Below, one piece after another: positions 1-7,807 of a stretch of DNA of 64,000 bases. The first letter of the stretch is position 1. Each line of letters opens with the position of its first letter. A program made the position numbers and the translations under genes. Under the pieces are notes generated by a model. The model had not been told where the DNA came from, ran no database searches, and was given only the letters and a program-made list of their open reading frames with translations. This DNA comes from Stutzerimonas stutzeri (GTDB taxonomy: Bacteria > Pseudomonadota > Gammaproteobacteria > Pseudomonadales > Pseudomonadaceae): NCBI RefSeq assembly GCF_024448895.1, contig NZ_JAMOIC010000005.1, forward strand, positions 248,001-312,000, given 5' to 3'.

Positions 1-570
1 GGCGAAATAACGGCCTATCAGGCTGGCGACGCGGCCTTTGCCTAGACGGGTGAAAGTGGCTTGCATCAGTTCGATGGAATGCTGGGCGCTTTTCGGTGGC
101 GTGTCGCGACCATCGAGGAAGGCGTGCAGGTAGATCTTCTCGGCGCCGCGCTTTGCGGCCAGTTCGGCCATGGCAACCAGATGGTCTTGATGACTGTGGA
201 CGCCACCGTCTGAGAGCAAACCGAGGATATGCACGGCCTTGCCAGCACCCGCTGCCTTGTCCACCGCGGTGCATATGGTGGGGTTCTCGAAGAAGTCGCC
301 GTCACGGATGGACTTGGTGACTCGGGTGAAGTCCTGATACACCACGCGACCGGCGCCGAGATTCATGTGTCCGACTTCGGAGTTGCCCATCTGTCCGTCC
401 GGCAGGCCTACATCCATACCGCTACCGGAGATCAGTCCATGCGGTTGGCTGGCCAGCAAGCGGTCGTATACCGGCTTGTTGGCGGCGTGGATGGCATTGA
501 ATTCGGGATTGTCACTATGTCCGAAGCCGTCGAGGATTATCAGTACCAGGGGTTTGGGCGCGGCGGGCAT
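1..570 (-). CDS. gpmI: 2,3-bisphosphoglycerate-independent phosphoglycerate mutase, N-terminal 190 residues (partial)
   Basis: Glycolytic and gluconeogenic enzyme of the cytosol that interconverts 3- and 2-phosphoglycerate using two Mn ions and a phosphoserine intermediate. The visible protein begins [18 protein letters not shown], with the metal-binding Asp at residue 14. The catalytic serine lies in GNSEVGH (Ser64), the signature of the alkaline-phosphatase superfamily mutase. [12 protein letters not shown] and FLDGRDTPP, typical of the family, follow. The reading frame is open to the left edge, so about 320 C-terminal residues lie outside the window. The gene is divergent from the rhodanese gene, and the 142-bp gap carries promoters for both. 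Identification is secure. Confidence 0.96.
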   Translation of the reverse strand, partial: MPAAPKPLVLIILDGFGHSDNPEFNAIHAANKPVYDRLLASQPHGLISGSGMDVGLPDGQMGNSEVGHMNLGAGRVVYQDFTRVTKSIRDGDFFENPTICTAVDKAAGAGKAVHILGLLSDGGVHSHQDHLVAMAELAAKRGAEKIYLHAFLDGRDTPPKSAQHSIELMQATFTRLGKGRVASLIGRYFA

Positions 571-651
571 GTGTCTGGCTCCTTGCACGGGGTCGCGAAA
601 AAATGGCGGCCAGTCTAATTGTTGGCCGGTTGGGCGTCACGATTCGCAGGG

Positions 652-680
652 TTCAGCCTGGTGGGGGGGCTGTGTATACT
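652..680 (+). promoter_or_regulatory. Possible sigma-70 promoter for the rhodanese-grxC genes
   Basis: A TATACT -10 hexamer at 675-680, preceded by TGTG, lies 17 bases after a poor -35 (TTCAGC, 652-657). It is 33 bases before the rhodanese start. The -10 is good and the -35 weak, so this is a tentative call. Confidence 0.4.
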
Positions 681-712
681 GGCCCGCATTTTATCCCCCG
701 GGTACCCTTTTG

Positions 713-1126
713 ATGGTCGCTAACCTGATTGAATTTGTCTCCAACCACTATCTGCTGGTCAGCATCTTTCTGGTGTTGCTGGTTCTTCTCGCTGTCACTG
801 AGGCGCGAAAAGGCGGAAAGAGCCTGAGCAACCGCGAGCTGACCAATCTGGTCAACCGCGACGAAGGCGTGGTGTTGGACGTGCGTGCGAAGAAGGAGTT
901 CGACGCCGGTCACATCGTCGATGCGTTGAACATTCCACACGAAAAGCTGGTCAGCCGACTAGGCGAGCTGGAAAAGCACAAGGCCAAGATGATCGTAGTC
1001 GTCGACGCCATGGGCCAGCACGCCGGAACGGCCTGCCGTGAGTTGCAGAAGGTGGGCTTCACAGCCGCGAAGCTGTCCGGAGGGATTTCCAGCTGGCGCG
1101 GCGAAAATCTGCCAGTGGTCAAATAA
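713..1126 (+). CDS. Membrane-anchored rhodanese-like protein (YibN type)
   Basis: A 137-residue protein with one N-terminal membrane segment (about residues 12-28) and a cytoplasmic rhodanese-like domain (about 40-135). VVLDVRAKKEFDAGHI and the C-terminal GGISSWRGENLP are typical rhodanese landmarks. The active-site loop reads VVVDAMGQHAG, with Asp98 where a canonical sulfurtransferase has its persulfide Cys. The only cysteine, Cys108, lies ten residues further on. Classical thiosulfate sulfurtransferase activity is therefore doubtful. The gene sits 2 bp before grxC and close to secB, the same company yibN keeps in enterobacteria, so a role in envelope or redox housekeeping is possible. The start at 713 is the one that places the membrane segment at the N-terminus. 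Confidence 0.88.
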   Translation: MVANLIEFVSNHYLLVSIFLVLLVLLAVTEARKGGKSLSNRELTNLVNRDEGVVLDVRAKKEFDAGHIVDALNIPHEKLVSRLGELEKHKAKMIVVVDAMGQHAGTACRELQKVGFTAAKLSGGISSWRGENLPVVK

Positions 1127-1128
1127 CT

Positions 1129-1383
1129 ATGTCCAAAGTCGTCATGTACACCACGGCCTGGTGCCCATTCTGTATTCGCGCCAAGAGTCTGCTGGATCGC
1201 AAGGGTGTCAATTACGAGGAAATCCCCGTAGATGGCAAACCCGCGCTGCGCTCGGAAATGGCTGCCAAGGCTGGGCGTACCTCAGTCCCGCAGATATGGA
1301 TTGGTGACGACCACGTAGGTGGTTGCGACGAGCTGCACGCACTGGAGCGTGCCGGCCGACTGGATGCCATGCTCAAGGCGTGA
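1129..1383 (+). CDS. grxC: Glutaredoxin 3
   Basis: An 84-residue dithiol glutaredoxin of the cytosol that uses glutathione to reduce protein disulfides and mixed disulfides. The thioredoxin fold carries the CPFC active site at residues 12-15, a cis-proline in TSVPQIWIG, and the GG-CDEL glutathione-binding segment near residue 65. Length is normal for GrxC. The start lies 2 bp after the rhodanese stop, so the two are almost certainly co-transcribed, and secB follows 86 bp later. Identification is secure. Confidence 0.96.
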   Translation: MSKVVMYTTAWCPFCIRAKSLLDRKGVNYEEIPVDGKPALRSEMAAKAGRTSVPQIWIGDDHVGGCDELHALERAGRLDAMLKA

Positions 1384-1469
1384 CCCGATCAAGCGGCCTG
1401 GCAGCATCGGCTAATTGCCTGATCTGACAGGGCAAATCAAACACGACACGCACAACAAGAAGGCTTCAC

Positions 1470-1964
1470 ATGACTGAACAAGCAAACAACGGCGCCGCCG
1501 CAGCTCAGGAAGAGCAAGGTGCACAGTTCTCCCTGCAGCGCATCTACGTTCGTGACCTCTCGTTCGAGGCGCCGAAAAGCCCGGAAATCTTCCGTCAGGA
1601 GTGGAATCCGAGCGTTGCGCTGGACCTGAATACCAAGCAGAAGTCGCTCGAAGGTGACTTCCATGAAGTCGTCCTGACACTGTCAGTAACGGTGAAGACT
1701 GGTGAGGAAGTCGCCTTTATCGCCGAAGTGCAACAAGCAGGCATCTTCCTGATCAAGGGTCTCGAAGCACAGGCTATGAGCCACACGCTTGGCGCGTTCT
1801 GCCCGAACATTCTGTTCCCCTACGCGCGAGAGGCTCTCGACAGTCTGGTCACGCGTGGCTCGTTCCCGGCCTTGATGCTGGCGCCGGTGAATTTCGATGC
1901 GCTTTATGCCCAAGAAATGTCGCGTATGCAACAAGGCGGCGAAGCGCCTGCCACGGCTCACTGA
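1470..1964 (+). CDS. secB: Protein-export chaperone SecB
   Basis: Tetrameric cytosolic chaperone that keeps pre-secretory proteins unfolded and hands them to SecA. The 164-residue protein has a Gln/Ala-rich, poorly ordered N-terminus (about 1-18), then the SecB core from [16 protein letters not shown] onward, including the conserved [19 protein letters not shown] and [10 protein letters not shown]. Length fits the family. AAGAAGG lies just before the ATG. It is the last gene of the rhodanese-grxC-secB series and is followed by a stem-loop facing a convergent oxidoreductase gene. Confidence 0.97.
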   Translation: MTEQANNGAAAAQEEQGAQFSLQRIYVRDLSFEAPKSPEIFRQEWNPSVALDLNTKQKSLEGDFHEVVLTLSVTVKTGEEVAFIAEVQQAGIFLIKGLEAQAMSHTLGAFCPNILFPYAREALDSLVTRGSFPALMLAPVNFDALYAQEMSRMQQGGEAPATAH

Positions 1965-1979
1965 TACCCCGCTCCAATC

Positions 1980-2022
1980 CTGTCGCAGGGCGGTGTGCGC
2001 CTTGCGACAGCGAGTCGTTTTT
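1980..2022 (+). terminator. Stem-loop after secB
   Basis: CTGTCGCA (1980-1987) pairs perfectly with TGCGACAG (2003-2010), with further GGCG/CGCC pairing inside. A T-tract (2018-2022) follows after a short CGAGTCG spacer. It lies 15 bp after the secB stop and reaches the end of the convergent oxidoreductase gene. The gap between stem and T-tract makes it a less than ideal intrinsic terminator. Confidence 0.6.
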
Positions 2023-2999
2023 CAGCGAACTTTCACCACCAGCTTGCCCACAGCTCTACGCTGAGCGAGGGTATTGATCGCGTCAGCGGTCTGTTCAAGC
2101 GCGAAGGTCTGAGATACCAAGGGTTTGAGCTTGCCCTCGGCGTGCCAGGCGAAAAGCTGTTTGAAGTTCGCTGCGTTGTCATGGGGCTGACGCCGGGCGA
2201 AGCTGCCCCAGAACACACCAATCAGCGCGGCGCCTTTGAGCAGCGGCAGATTGGCTGGCAGTGATGGGATATCTCCTGCGGCAAAGCCAACTACCAGCAT
2301 CCGCCCGTTCCAGGCGATGCTACGAAATGCTTCCTCGAACAGCTTTCCGCCGACCGGGTCGTAGATCACGTCCACGCCCTCGCCGCCTGTTAGCTCTTTC
2401 AAGCGTTCCTTGAGGCCGGTTTCGGTGTAGTTGATCAGTTCGTCGGCGCCCGCCTTTTTGGCCACCTCCAGCTTTTCTGCAGTTGAAGCGGCTGCAATGA
2501 CCTTCGCACCCATCGCCTTGCCAATCTCCACAGCTGCCAGGCCTACTCCGCCCGAGGCGCCCAGCACCAGCAAGGTTTCTCCCGGCTGCAGATTGGCGCG
2601 CTGTTTCAGGGCATGCATTGACGTTCCGTACGTCATGCTGAATGCGGCCGCCGTTGCGAAATCCATTGCTGGCGGTATTGGCAGCACGCTATCACCTGGA
2701 ACGGCCACCTGTTCGGCAAAGCTGCCCCAGCCGGTCAGCCCCATCACGCGATCACCGACTTTCAGGTGGGTGACTTTTTCGCCTACCGCAGCAACGACGC
2801 CAGCCGCTTCACCGCCTGGAGAAAAGGGGAAGGGCGGCTTGAACTGGTACTTGCCTTCGATCATGAGCGTGTCCGGGAAATTCACACCGGCGGCATGCAC
2901 ATCAAGCAACACCTCGCCCTTCTTTATTTTCGGTCCGTCGACTTCTTCAATGACCAGCGTTTCAGCGGGGCCGAACTCTTTGCACAGGACAGCTTTCAT
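2022..2999 (-). CDS. NADPH:quinone oxidoreductase family protein (zinc-free MDR)
   Basis: A 325-residue medium-chain dehydrogenase/reductase without the catalytic zinc ligands, of the quinone reductase (QOR) type. It has the GroES-like substrate domain (about 1-120, with HAAGVNFPDTLMIEGKY) and a Rossmann domain whose dinucleotide loop is GASGGVGLAAVEI (about 148-160). It probably reduces quinones or enones with NADPH. The exact substrate cannot be read from sequence. It is a single gene, convergent with secB and divergent from the FliL-like gene. The ATG at 2999 gives the usual family N-terminus (MKAVLCKEFG). Confidence 0.88.
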   Translation of the reverse strand: MKAVLCKEFGPAETLVIEEVDGPKIKKGEVLLDVHAAGVNFPDTLMIEGKYQFKPPFPFSPGGEAAGVVAAVGEKVTHLKVGDRVMGLTGWGSFAEQVAVPGDSVLPIPPAMDFATAAAFSMTYGTSMHALKQRANLQPGETLLVLGASGGVGLAAVEIGKAMGAKVIAAASTAEKLEVAKKAGADELINYTETGLKERLKELTGGEGVDVIYDPVGGKLFEEAFRSIAWNGRMLVVGFAAGDIPSLPANLPLLKGAALIGVFWGSFARRQPHDNAANFKQLFAWHAEGKLKPLVSQTFALEQTADAINTLAQRRAVGKLVVKVR

Positions 3000-3176
3000 C
3001 GGGATTCCTTTTATCGTTAGAGATGAGGCTAAGGCCGGTTAAGGATCGGGTCAGTCTAGAAGCCTGTTTCAAGGGCGCAACGAGCATGGTCTGGCCTGAT
3101 GGCAATACATAAGGACGGGCTTGGGTCTGCGGCTAGCACTGGTTATGCTGATCGGCATATCCCTCGGAGTAGCACC

Positions 3177-3581
3177 GTGAACCGAATTCTCGTTTTTATG
3201 CTTGCGATCTGTATGGCCCAGACGGCGCTGGCCGAAACCTCGGAAGCCGATGCGGCTGCGCCCAAGACCATCTATTACGCGCTAGTGCCTGCGCTGGTTG
3301 GTAACTATGGTTCAGATGGCAAGCTTAAGTACTACAAGGCGGACATCGCGTTGCGTGTAAGCGGCACGGAAGCGGAGGCCAAGGTAAAACACCATGAGCC
3401 GCTGATCCGCAATCAGCTGGTGACCCTTTTCTCCCAGCAGACTGACGCCAGCATCGGTACTGTCCAGGCCAAGGAGGCCCTCAGGCAGGAGGCGCTCAAG
3501 CAAGTGCAAGCAGTGCTGAGTCAGGAGGAGGGCGTGCCCCTGGTCGACGATCTATTGTTCAACAATTTGATCGTGCAATAG
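3177..3581 (+). CDS. FliL-like flagellar basal-body-associated family protein
   Basis: A 134-residue protein starting at a GTG preceded by GGAG at a suitable distance, reading MNRILVFMLAICMAQTALA. This is a cleavable signal peptide (about residues 1-19) or membrane anchor. The rest has the FliL C-terminal pattern: a beta strand with YYALVPALVGNYG, a KYYKADIALRV strand, the HEPLIRNQLVTLFSQQ helix, a long helix with ALRQEALKQV, and a final VDDLLFNNLIVQ strand. True FliL acts at the flagellar stator. Here there is no flagellar gene nearby, so this is an orphan paralogue with unknown role. The frame also continues upstream to 3099, but the signal peptide and ribosome site favour 3177. Confidence 0.78.
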   Translation: MNRILVFMLAICMAQTALAETSEADAAAPKTIYYALVPALVGNYGSDGKLKYYKADIALRVSGTEAEAKVKHHEPLIRNQLVTLFSQQTDASIGTVQAKEALRQEALKQVQAVLSQEEGVPLVDDLLFNNLIVQ

Positions 3582-3606
3582 CGCCAGATATGCCGATTCA
3601 TACGGC

Positions 3607-4056
3607 TTAGCGTAGCGCCATAATCGCGAGCCACTCACTCTCGCTGACAGGCATCACCGACAGGCGACTGCCTTTTTGTACGAGTGGGAGCTGCGAAAGT
3701 GCCGGCAGGCTCTTCAAGCGCGGCAGTGTCAAGGTCCCGGCGAAGCGCTCCACGAAGCCGACATCGACAGCGCTCCATGGATTCTTGCCCTCGCTGGCCT
3801 TCGGGTCGCAGTAAGTCGAATCTGGATCGATCGCTGTCGGGTCAGGGTATGCGGCGCGAATGATGCGGCCGATACCAGCAATGCCAGGCGTTGCACAGCT
3901 CGAGTGATAGAAGAAGAACTGATCGCCTTCGACCATCTCTCGCAAGAAGTTGCGCGCCTGATAATTGCGCACTCCGTCCCAGCGACTCGACCCTGATTCC
4001 TCTAGATTCAGGATGGAAAACTCGTCCGGTTCAGACTTCATAAGCCAGTACGGCAT
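3607..4056 (-). CDS. EVE domain-containing protein
   Basis: A 149-residue single-domain EVE protein (PUA-like fold, thymocyte nuclear protein 1 family). The start MPYWLMKSEPDEFS, the central WDGVRNYQARNFLREM and FFFYHSSCATPGIAGIGRI are hallmarks of the family. EVE and YTH domains share a pocket for modified bases in nucleic acids. The bacterial housekeeping members have no firm function. It is convergent with the FliL-like gene (25 bp apart) and lies near ygfA, as in other pseudomonads as far as I recall. Confidence 0.92.
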   Translation of the reverse strand: MPYWLMKSEPDEFSILNLEESGSSRWDGVRNYQARNFLREMVEGDQFFFYHSSCATPGIAGIGRIIRAAYPDPTAIDPDSTYCDPKASEGKNPWSAVDVGFVERFAGTLTLPRLKSLPALSQLPLVQKGSRLSVMPVSESEWLAIMALR

Positions 4057-4251
4057 GGTCTTTGCTCACTAGTTATTGCTTAAAGAGTTCTCGCACGCGA
4101 AATCCCCGACAGTCGGTCGCCACGCTGGTTTGCGCTGCACCGAGGCATGGCGGAGAATGCCGCGCTTGAGGTTGATGGTGTCGAGTCTTCAAAACCAAAA
4201 CGATATTGACTCGATGTAAGACTATTCGCCTGGCAGGGGGAGGCGATAACT

Positions 4252-4401
4252 ATGAAACGTAAGCCGGATATTCTTTGGGTCCTGGTGCTGATTTTCGGTC
4301 TCGGCGTAGTTACCACGGGCTATACCCAAGGGCTATGGGAAGCTTCGGACGATTCTTCGTCCATGATTCCGATTAGTCACTCGCAACAACTTCAGCGCTA
4401 G
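4252..4401 (+). CDS. 49-residue single-pass membrane peptide (hypothetical)
   Basis: A short reading frame starting MKRKPDILWVLVLIFGLG and ending HSQQLQR. It has a basic N-terminus (KRK), one membrane segment at about residues 7-24, and a small polar acidic tail with EASDDSSS. This is the layout of an N-in single-pass small membrane protein. A strong ribosome site (GGGGGAGG) lies about eight bases before the ATG. TTGACT at 4206-4211 could be a -35 element, but no good -10 follows it. It fills the gap between the EVE gene and ygfA. I do not recognise a named family. Codon use and the ribosome site favour a real gene. Confidence 0.66.
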   Translation: MKRKPDILWVLVLIFGLGVVTTGYTQGLWEASDDSSSMIPISHSQQLQR

Positions 4402-4439
4402 TTTCACGGGCCGCAAGGACGCGGCTGAGACACCCGCTT

Positions 4440-5045
4440 CTACTCTTTCGCATACCACCCACGATCAGTCACCGTCGCCTGCAGACTCACGTCCCAGCTG
4501 GCCACGGGAATCACGTCGACTTTCTGACATTCATGAGCCAACCCTAAAAGTGTCGGTTTGTGACCTTTTTTGCGCCTGCTGCGATAGGCCAGGCTTCGAT
4601 CATAGAAGCCGCCGCCCATGCCCAGTCGTCCGCCGTGCTCGTCGAATCCCACCAGCGGCATCATGACCAGGTCGAGTGTCCAGATGCGCCGCTGTTGGGC
4701 GCGGCTGAATACAGGCTCGGCGATACCGAATCGGTTCGGTTTCAGTCTTTCATTCGGTTTGATGCGTTGAAACACCATTCGCGTACGCGGCCAGGCATCA
4801 AGGACCGGCAGGTAGGTTGCCTTCCCTCGCCGTTGGGCTTCACGTAGCAATGGTCGCGGGTCGATTTCGCCGTCGTTGGGTAAATACAGGGCTATGTGGC
4901 GACTTCTGCGAAATAGCGGATGTTGGGCCAGCTGCTGGTACAGCCGCTTGGCGGCCTGACGTTGTTGCGTGAGAGAGAGCTGGCGACGCGCTTGACGCAG
5001 TTGACGGCGCAGCGCCGGGCGCGGAAGGCCTTCGGCTGCGATCAT
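4440..5045 (-). CDS. ygfA: 5-formyltetrahydrofolate cyclo-ligase
   Basis: Converts 5-formyltetrahydrofolate to 5,10-methenyltetrahydrofolate with ATP, returning a storage or inhibitory folate to the one-carbon pool. The 201-residue protein carries RRQLRQARRQLSLTQQ at the N-terminus, ALYLPNDGEIDPRPLL, and the family signature LVMMPLVGFDEHGGRLGMGGGFYDR with the glycine-rich ATP and folate site. The gene lies directly downstream of the 6S RNA on the same strand, the arrangement conserved from E. coli to Pseudomonas, so it is probably transcribed by read-through from the ssrS promoter. Confidence 0.95.
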   Translation of the reverse strand: MIAAEGLPRPALRRQLRQARRQLSLTQQRQAAKRLYQQLAQHPLFRRSRHIALYLPNDGEIDPRPLLREAQRRGKATYLPVLDAWPRTRMVFQRIKPNERLKPNRFGIAEPVFSRAQQRRIWTLDLVMMPLVGFDEHGGRLGMGGGFYDRSLAYRSRRKKGHKPTLLGLAHECQKVDVIPVASWDVSLQATVTDRGWYAKE

Positions 5046-5049
5046 GATA

Positions 5050-5230
5050 TGAGGCTCCCCAGCATGCCGCTGCCCGCGTAGGCCCTTGAACCCGAGAGTT
5101 CAAGGTGGCGACTACAGAGTACCTTAAGGCTTTCCGTCAGGCGGACATGCACACCGGCACTACGTGTAGCCTCCAAGGTGTTGCTTATCGGGAGAGGGTC
5201 ATCGCCGACTGGCGAACATGCCAGGGAGTG
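5050..5230 (-). ncRNA. ssrS: 6S RNA
   Basis: The minus strand here reads as a Pseudomonas-type 6S RNA of about 180 nt. The 5' CTCCCTGGCATG (near 5228) pairs with the 3' CATGCTGGGGAG (near 5054-5067), forming the closing stem. Internal blocks typical of Pseudomonas 6S are present: GTGCATGTCCGCCTGACGG, AAAGCCTTAAGGT, and a CCTTGAACTCTCGGGTTCAAGG hairpin near 5085-5106. 6S RNA mimics an open promoter and sequesters sigma-70 RNA polymerase in stationary phase. It lies between zapA and ygfA as in other gammaproteobacteria. The ends are estimated from the -10 box and the closing stem. Confidence 0.93.
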
Positions 5231-5236
5231 GGCGGG

Positions 5237-5242
5237 ATTATA
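5237..5242 (-). promoter_or_regulatory. -10 element of the 6S RNA promoter
   Basis: A perfect TATAAT on the minus strand, 7-9 bases before the inferred 5' end of the 6S RNA. It sits 22 bases beyond the zapA stop, so the -35 region overlaps the 3' end of zapA. Confidence 0.8.
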
Positions 5243-5263
5243 ACGCAATCTGTTCGCCGTTCA

Positions 5264-5578
5264 TCAGTTGCCGGTTGGGTTTGGATCGGCGGCCAGAGCG
5301 CTGTCGACTCGCTCCAGCAAAGTGCGCACGTGCTCACGAGCACTGTTGGCTTCGGCATCCAGACGGTCGTGCTTGTGCAGCAGCTCATGGGTAATGTTGA
5401 GTGCGGCCATCACGGCGACACGATCAGCGCCTATGACTTTGCCGCTGCTGCGGATCTCGCGCATCTTGCGGTCGAGGTAATGAGCGGCGCCTTCGAGGTT
5501 GCTGCGTTCTTCGGGTGGGCAGGAAATACAATATTCCTTGTCCATGATGTGCACGGTGACAGTGTTCGGCTGGGTCAT
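5264..5578 (-). CDS. zapA: Cell division protein ZapA
   Basis: A 104-residue Z-ring stabiliser that binds FtsZ and bundles its filaments. The N-terminal globular part begins MTQPNTVTVHIMDKEYCISC, followed by the ZapA core with AAHYLDRKMREIRSSGKVIGADRVAVMAAL and a C-terminal coiled coil (about 60-95) that mediates tetramerisation. The reading frame continues upstream, but the ATG at 5578 overlaps the stop of the preceding zapB-like gene in a TCATGA arrangement, which fixes the start. The 6S RNA follows. Confidence 0.94.
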   Translation of the reverse strand: MTQPNTVTVHIMDKEYCISCPPEERSNLEGAAHYLDRKMREIRSSGKVIGADRVAVMAALNITHELLHKHDRLDAEANSAREHVRTLLERVDSALAADPNPTGN

Positions 5579-5784
5579 GAGTCCTGCTCCAGGGCTTTCA
5601 GGCGCGAAATCATTGATTCGACCTTCACCCGTGCCATTTCGTTCTTTTCGATCAGATGAGCGCGTTCCTCGCGCCAAGTCTGCTCACTATGAAGCAACAG
5701 ACGATTCTGCGCCTTGAGTTGCTCGATGCGTTGTATCAGCTGTTCCAGCTTGGTGGTCAGCAGCTGCAAGTCGGCGTCTTCCAT
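5575..5784 (-). CDS. Small coiled-coil protein, ZapB-like (TIGR02449 type)
   Basis: A 69-residue, almost entirely alpha-helical protein with heptad repeats: LTTKLEQLIQRIEQLKAQNRLLL, then WREERAHLIEKNEMARVKVESMISRLKALEQ. Its size, coiled coil and 4-bp overlap with zapA fit the small coiled-coil proteins encoded with zapA in pseudomonads, likely a functional counterpart of ZapB in organising the Z-ring. The sequence shows the coiled coil and operon. The division role is inferred. Confidence 0.8.
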   Translation of the reverse strand: MEDADLQLLTTKLEQLIQRIEQLKAQNRLLLHSEQTWREERAHLIEKNEMARVKVESMISRLKALEQDS

Positions 5785-5907
5785 GGGATTCCCGGGTAAT
5801 GGCGCGAGCGTTGGCTAGTCCGGCTTCGATGGTCTTGGCTCGTATGCCGATGCTAGGATACAAGGCCTTCATTCTAGACATTAGCGCCTTCGTGCGCCTA
5901 GCTGCCA

Positions 5908-6462
5908 ATGCCCATTCAAAACTCGCCGTATGCCGCTTTTGCCACTTTGCTAGCCAGCAGTGCCCAACCTGTCACACCTGCCGAATTGCACGGCCTGTTG
6001 CTCGGGCGCAGTTGCGCAGGTGCTGGTTTCGATGCCGAATCATGGCTGATCGATGCCGTCGAACTGCTGGGCGCCGAGCCCGAGGAGTCGGTGCGTCAGG
6101 CTCTCATCGGCCTTCAGGAGATGGTCAAGGGCGAACTGGCTGGCGAGGATATCGCCATCGTGTTGCTGTTGCCCTCAGATGATGCATCCCTAACCGAACG
6201 CGCGCTGGCGCTGGGCCAATGGTGCCAGAGCTTTCTAACGGGTTTCGGTCTGATCGCCGGTGATCGGGCGCTCAGTGGTGAAGCGATGGAAGTGCTCCAG
6301 GATCTCGCGGCCATCGCTCAGATTCAGGATTCCCTCGAGGAATCCGAAGATGGTGAGAACGACTACATGGAAGTCATGGAGTATCTGCGAGTCGCGCCGT
6401 TGCTGCTATTCACCGAATGCGCCAAGCCGGTCGCGGCTACGGCCAAGCCCTCCCTGCATTGA
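5908..6462 (+). CDS. ygfB: UPF0149 family protein YgfB
   Basis: A 184-residue all-helical protein of the YgfB/YecA family. [21 protein letters not shown] near the N-terminus and [14 protein letters not shown] in the middle are family marks. The C-terminal [20 protein letters not shown] is also characteristic. In P. aeruginosa YgfB has been linked to control of the amidase AmpDh3 and beta-lactam resistance, so a regulatory role is plausible here. It heads the ygfB-pepP-ubiH-visC series, divergent from zapB-like/zapA. pepP starts 11 bp after its stop. Confidence 0.93.
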   Translation: MPIQNSPYAAFATLLASSAQPVTPAELHGLLLGRSCAGAGFDAESWLIDAVELLGAEPEESVRQALIGLQEMVKGELAGEDIAIVLLLPSDDASLTERALALGQWCQSFLTGFGLIAGDRALSGEAMEVLQDLAAIAQIQDSLEESEDGENDYMEVMEYLRVAPLLLFTECAKPVAATAKPSLH

Positions 6463-6473
6463 GGCCCCCGTCC

Positions 6474-7805
6474 ATGACCCGCATCCCCAAGTCGGAATAT
6501 GCCCGTCGTCGCAAGGCGTTGATGGCGGAGATGGAGCCCAACAGCATCGCCATCCTTCCGGCGGCGCCTATGTACATTCGTAACCGCGACGTCGAGCATA
6601 TCTATCGTCAGGACAGCGATTTCCAATACCTATCAGGTTTTCCCGAGCCGGAAGCGGTAATTGCGCTTATCCCGGGTCGCGAGCATGGCGAGTACGTGTT
6701 GTTCTGCCGGGAGCGTGACCCGGCGCGTGAACTCTGGGACGGATTGCGCGCCGGTCAGGATGGCGCCATCGCCGAATACGGTGCAGACGATGCGTTTCCG
6801 ATTGGCGACATCGATGACATCCTTCCCGGTCTGATTGAAGGGCGCTCGCGCGTCTATTACGCCATCGGCAGCAATCAGGAGTTCGATCACCGCCTGATGG
6901 AGTGGATCAACACCATCCGCTCCAAGGCCCGTCAGGGTGCGCAGCCACCGAACGAATTCGTTGCCCTTGATCATCTTCTGCACGACCTGCGCCTGTACAA
7001 GTCGGCAAACGAAGTAAAGGTGATGAGGCACGCAGCAGAGATTTCCGCGCGTGCCCACGTTCGGGCCATGCAGGCCAGCCGCGCGGGGCTGTACGAGTAC
7101 CATCTTGAAGCGGAGCTGGACTACGAATTCCGCAAGGGCGGCTCGAAGATGCCGGCCTATGGTTCTATCGTTGCGGCTGGCAAGAATGCCTGCATCCTGC
7201 ACTACCGTGAGAACGATGCGGTGCTCAGGGACGGCGATCTGGTGCTTATCGATGCGGGCTGTGAGATCGATTGCTATGCCAGCGACATCACCCGGACCTT
7301 TCCCGTCAGCGGCCGCTTCTCGCCCGAGCAGAAGGCCATTTACGAGCTGGTGCTGAAAGCCAATGAAGAGGCGTTCAACCATATTGCACCAGGCAAGCAC
7401 TGGAACGAGGCTCATGAAGCCACCGTTCAGATCATCACTGCCGGGTTGGTCGAGCTGGGCCTGCTGCAGGGTGATGTCGACGAGCTGATCGCCGCGGAAG
7501 CCTACAAACCTTTTTATATGCATCGCGCCGGGCATTGGCTGGGCATGGATGTTCACGACGTCGGCGACTACAAGGTTGGCGGCGAGTGGCGCGTGCTCGA
7601 GCCCGGGATGTCGATGACTGTCGAGCCAGGTATCTACATTGCCGCTGACAACCAGGACGTGGCCAAGAAGTGGCGCGGTATCGGTGTACGCATCGAGGAC
7701 GACGTCGTGGTGACCAAGACCGGCTGCGAGATCCTTACTGGCGACGTACCCAAATCAGTAGAGGAAATCGAAGCCTTGATGGCCGCTGCCGCCGAGGTCG
7801 CTTAG
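6474..7805 (+). CDS. pepP: Xaa-Pro aminopeptidase P
   Basis: Cytosolic Mn-dependent peptidase that removes the N-terminal residue from Xaa-Pro peptides. The 443-residue protein has the AMP N-terminal domain (about 1-165) and the pita-bread catalytic domain. Metal-binding residues lie in LVLIDAGCEIDCYASDITRTFP (the two Asp), in HRAGHWLGMDVHD (His), and in the Glu residues of TVEPGIY and GIGVRIEDDV. The ATG at 6474 follows the ygfB stop at 11 bp. ubiH begins 2 bp after the pepP stop, as in the E. coli ygfB-pepP-ubiH-visC operon. Confidence 0.96.
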   Translation: MTRIPKSEYARRRKALMAEMEPNSIAILPAAPMYIRNRDVEHIYRQDSDFQYLSGFPEPEAVIALIPGREHGEYVLFCRERDPARELWDGLRAGQDGAIAEYGADDAFPIGDIDDILPGLIEGRSRVYYAIGSNQEFDHRLMEWINTIRSKARQGAQPPNEFVALDHLLHDLRLYKSANEVKVMRHAAEISARAHVRAMQASRAGLYEYHLEAELDYEFRKGGSKMPAYGSIVAAGKNACILHYRENDAVLRDGDLVLIDAGCEIDCYASDITRTFPVSGRFSPEQKAIYELVLKANEEAFNHIAPGKHWNEAHEATVQIITAGLVELGLLQGDVDELIAAEAYKPFYMHRAGHWLGMDVHDVGDYKVGGEWRVLEPGMSMTVEPGIYIAADNQDVAKKWRGIGVRIEDDVVVTKTGCEILTGDVPKSVEEIEALMAAAAEVA

Positions 7806-7807
7806 AC

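Noticed and set aside
4080-4316. A 78-codon minus-strand frame downstream of the EVE gene
   Set aside because: It overlaps the better-supported 49-residue gene on the other strand, is Ser/Arg/Thr-rich and has no ribosome site.
6633-7556. A 307-codon minus-strand frame
   Set aside because: It lies wholly inside pepP, whose metal-binding residues and family length are intact. It has no ribosome site or known fold.
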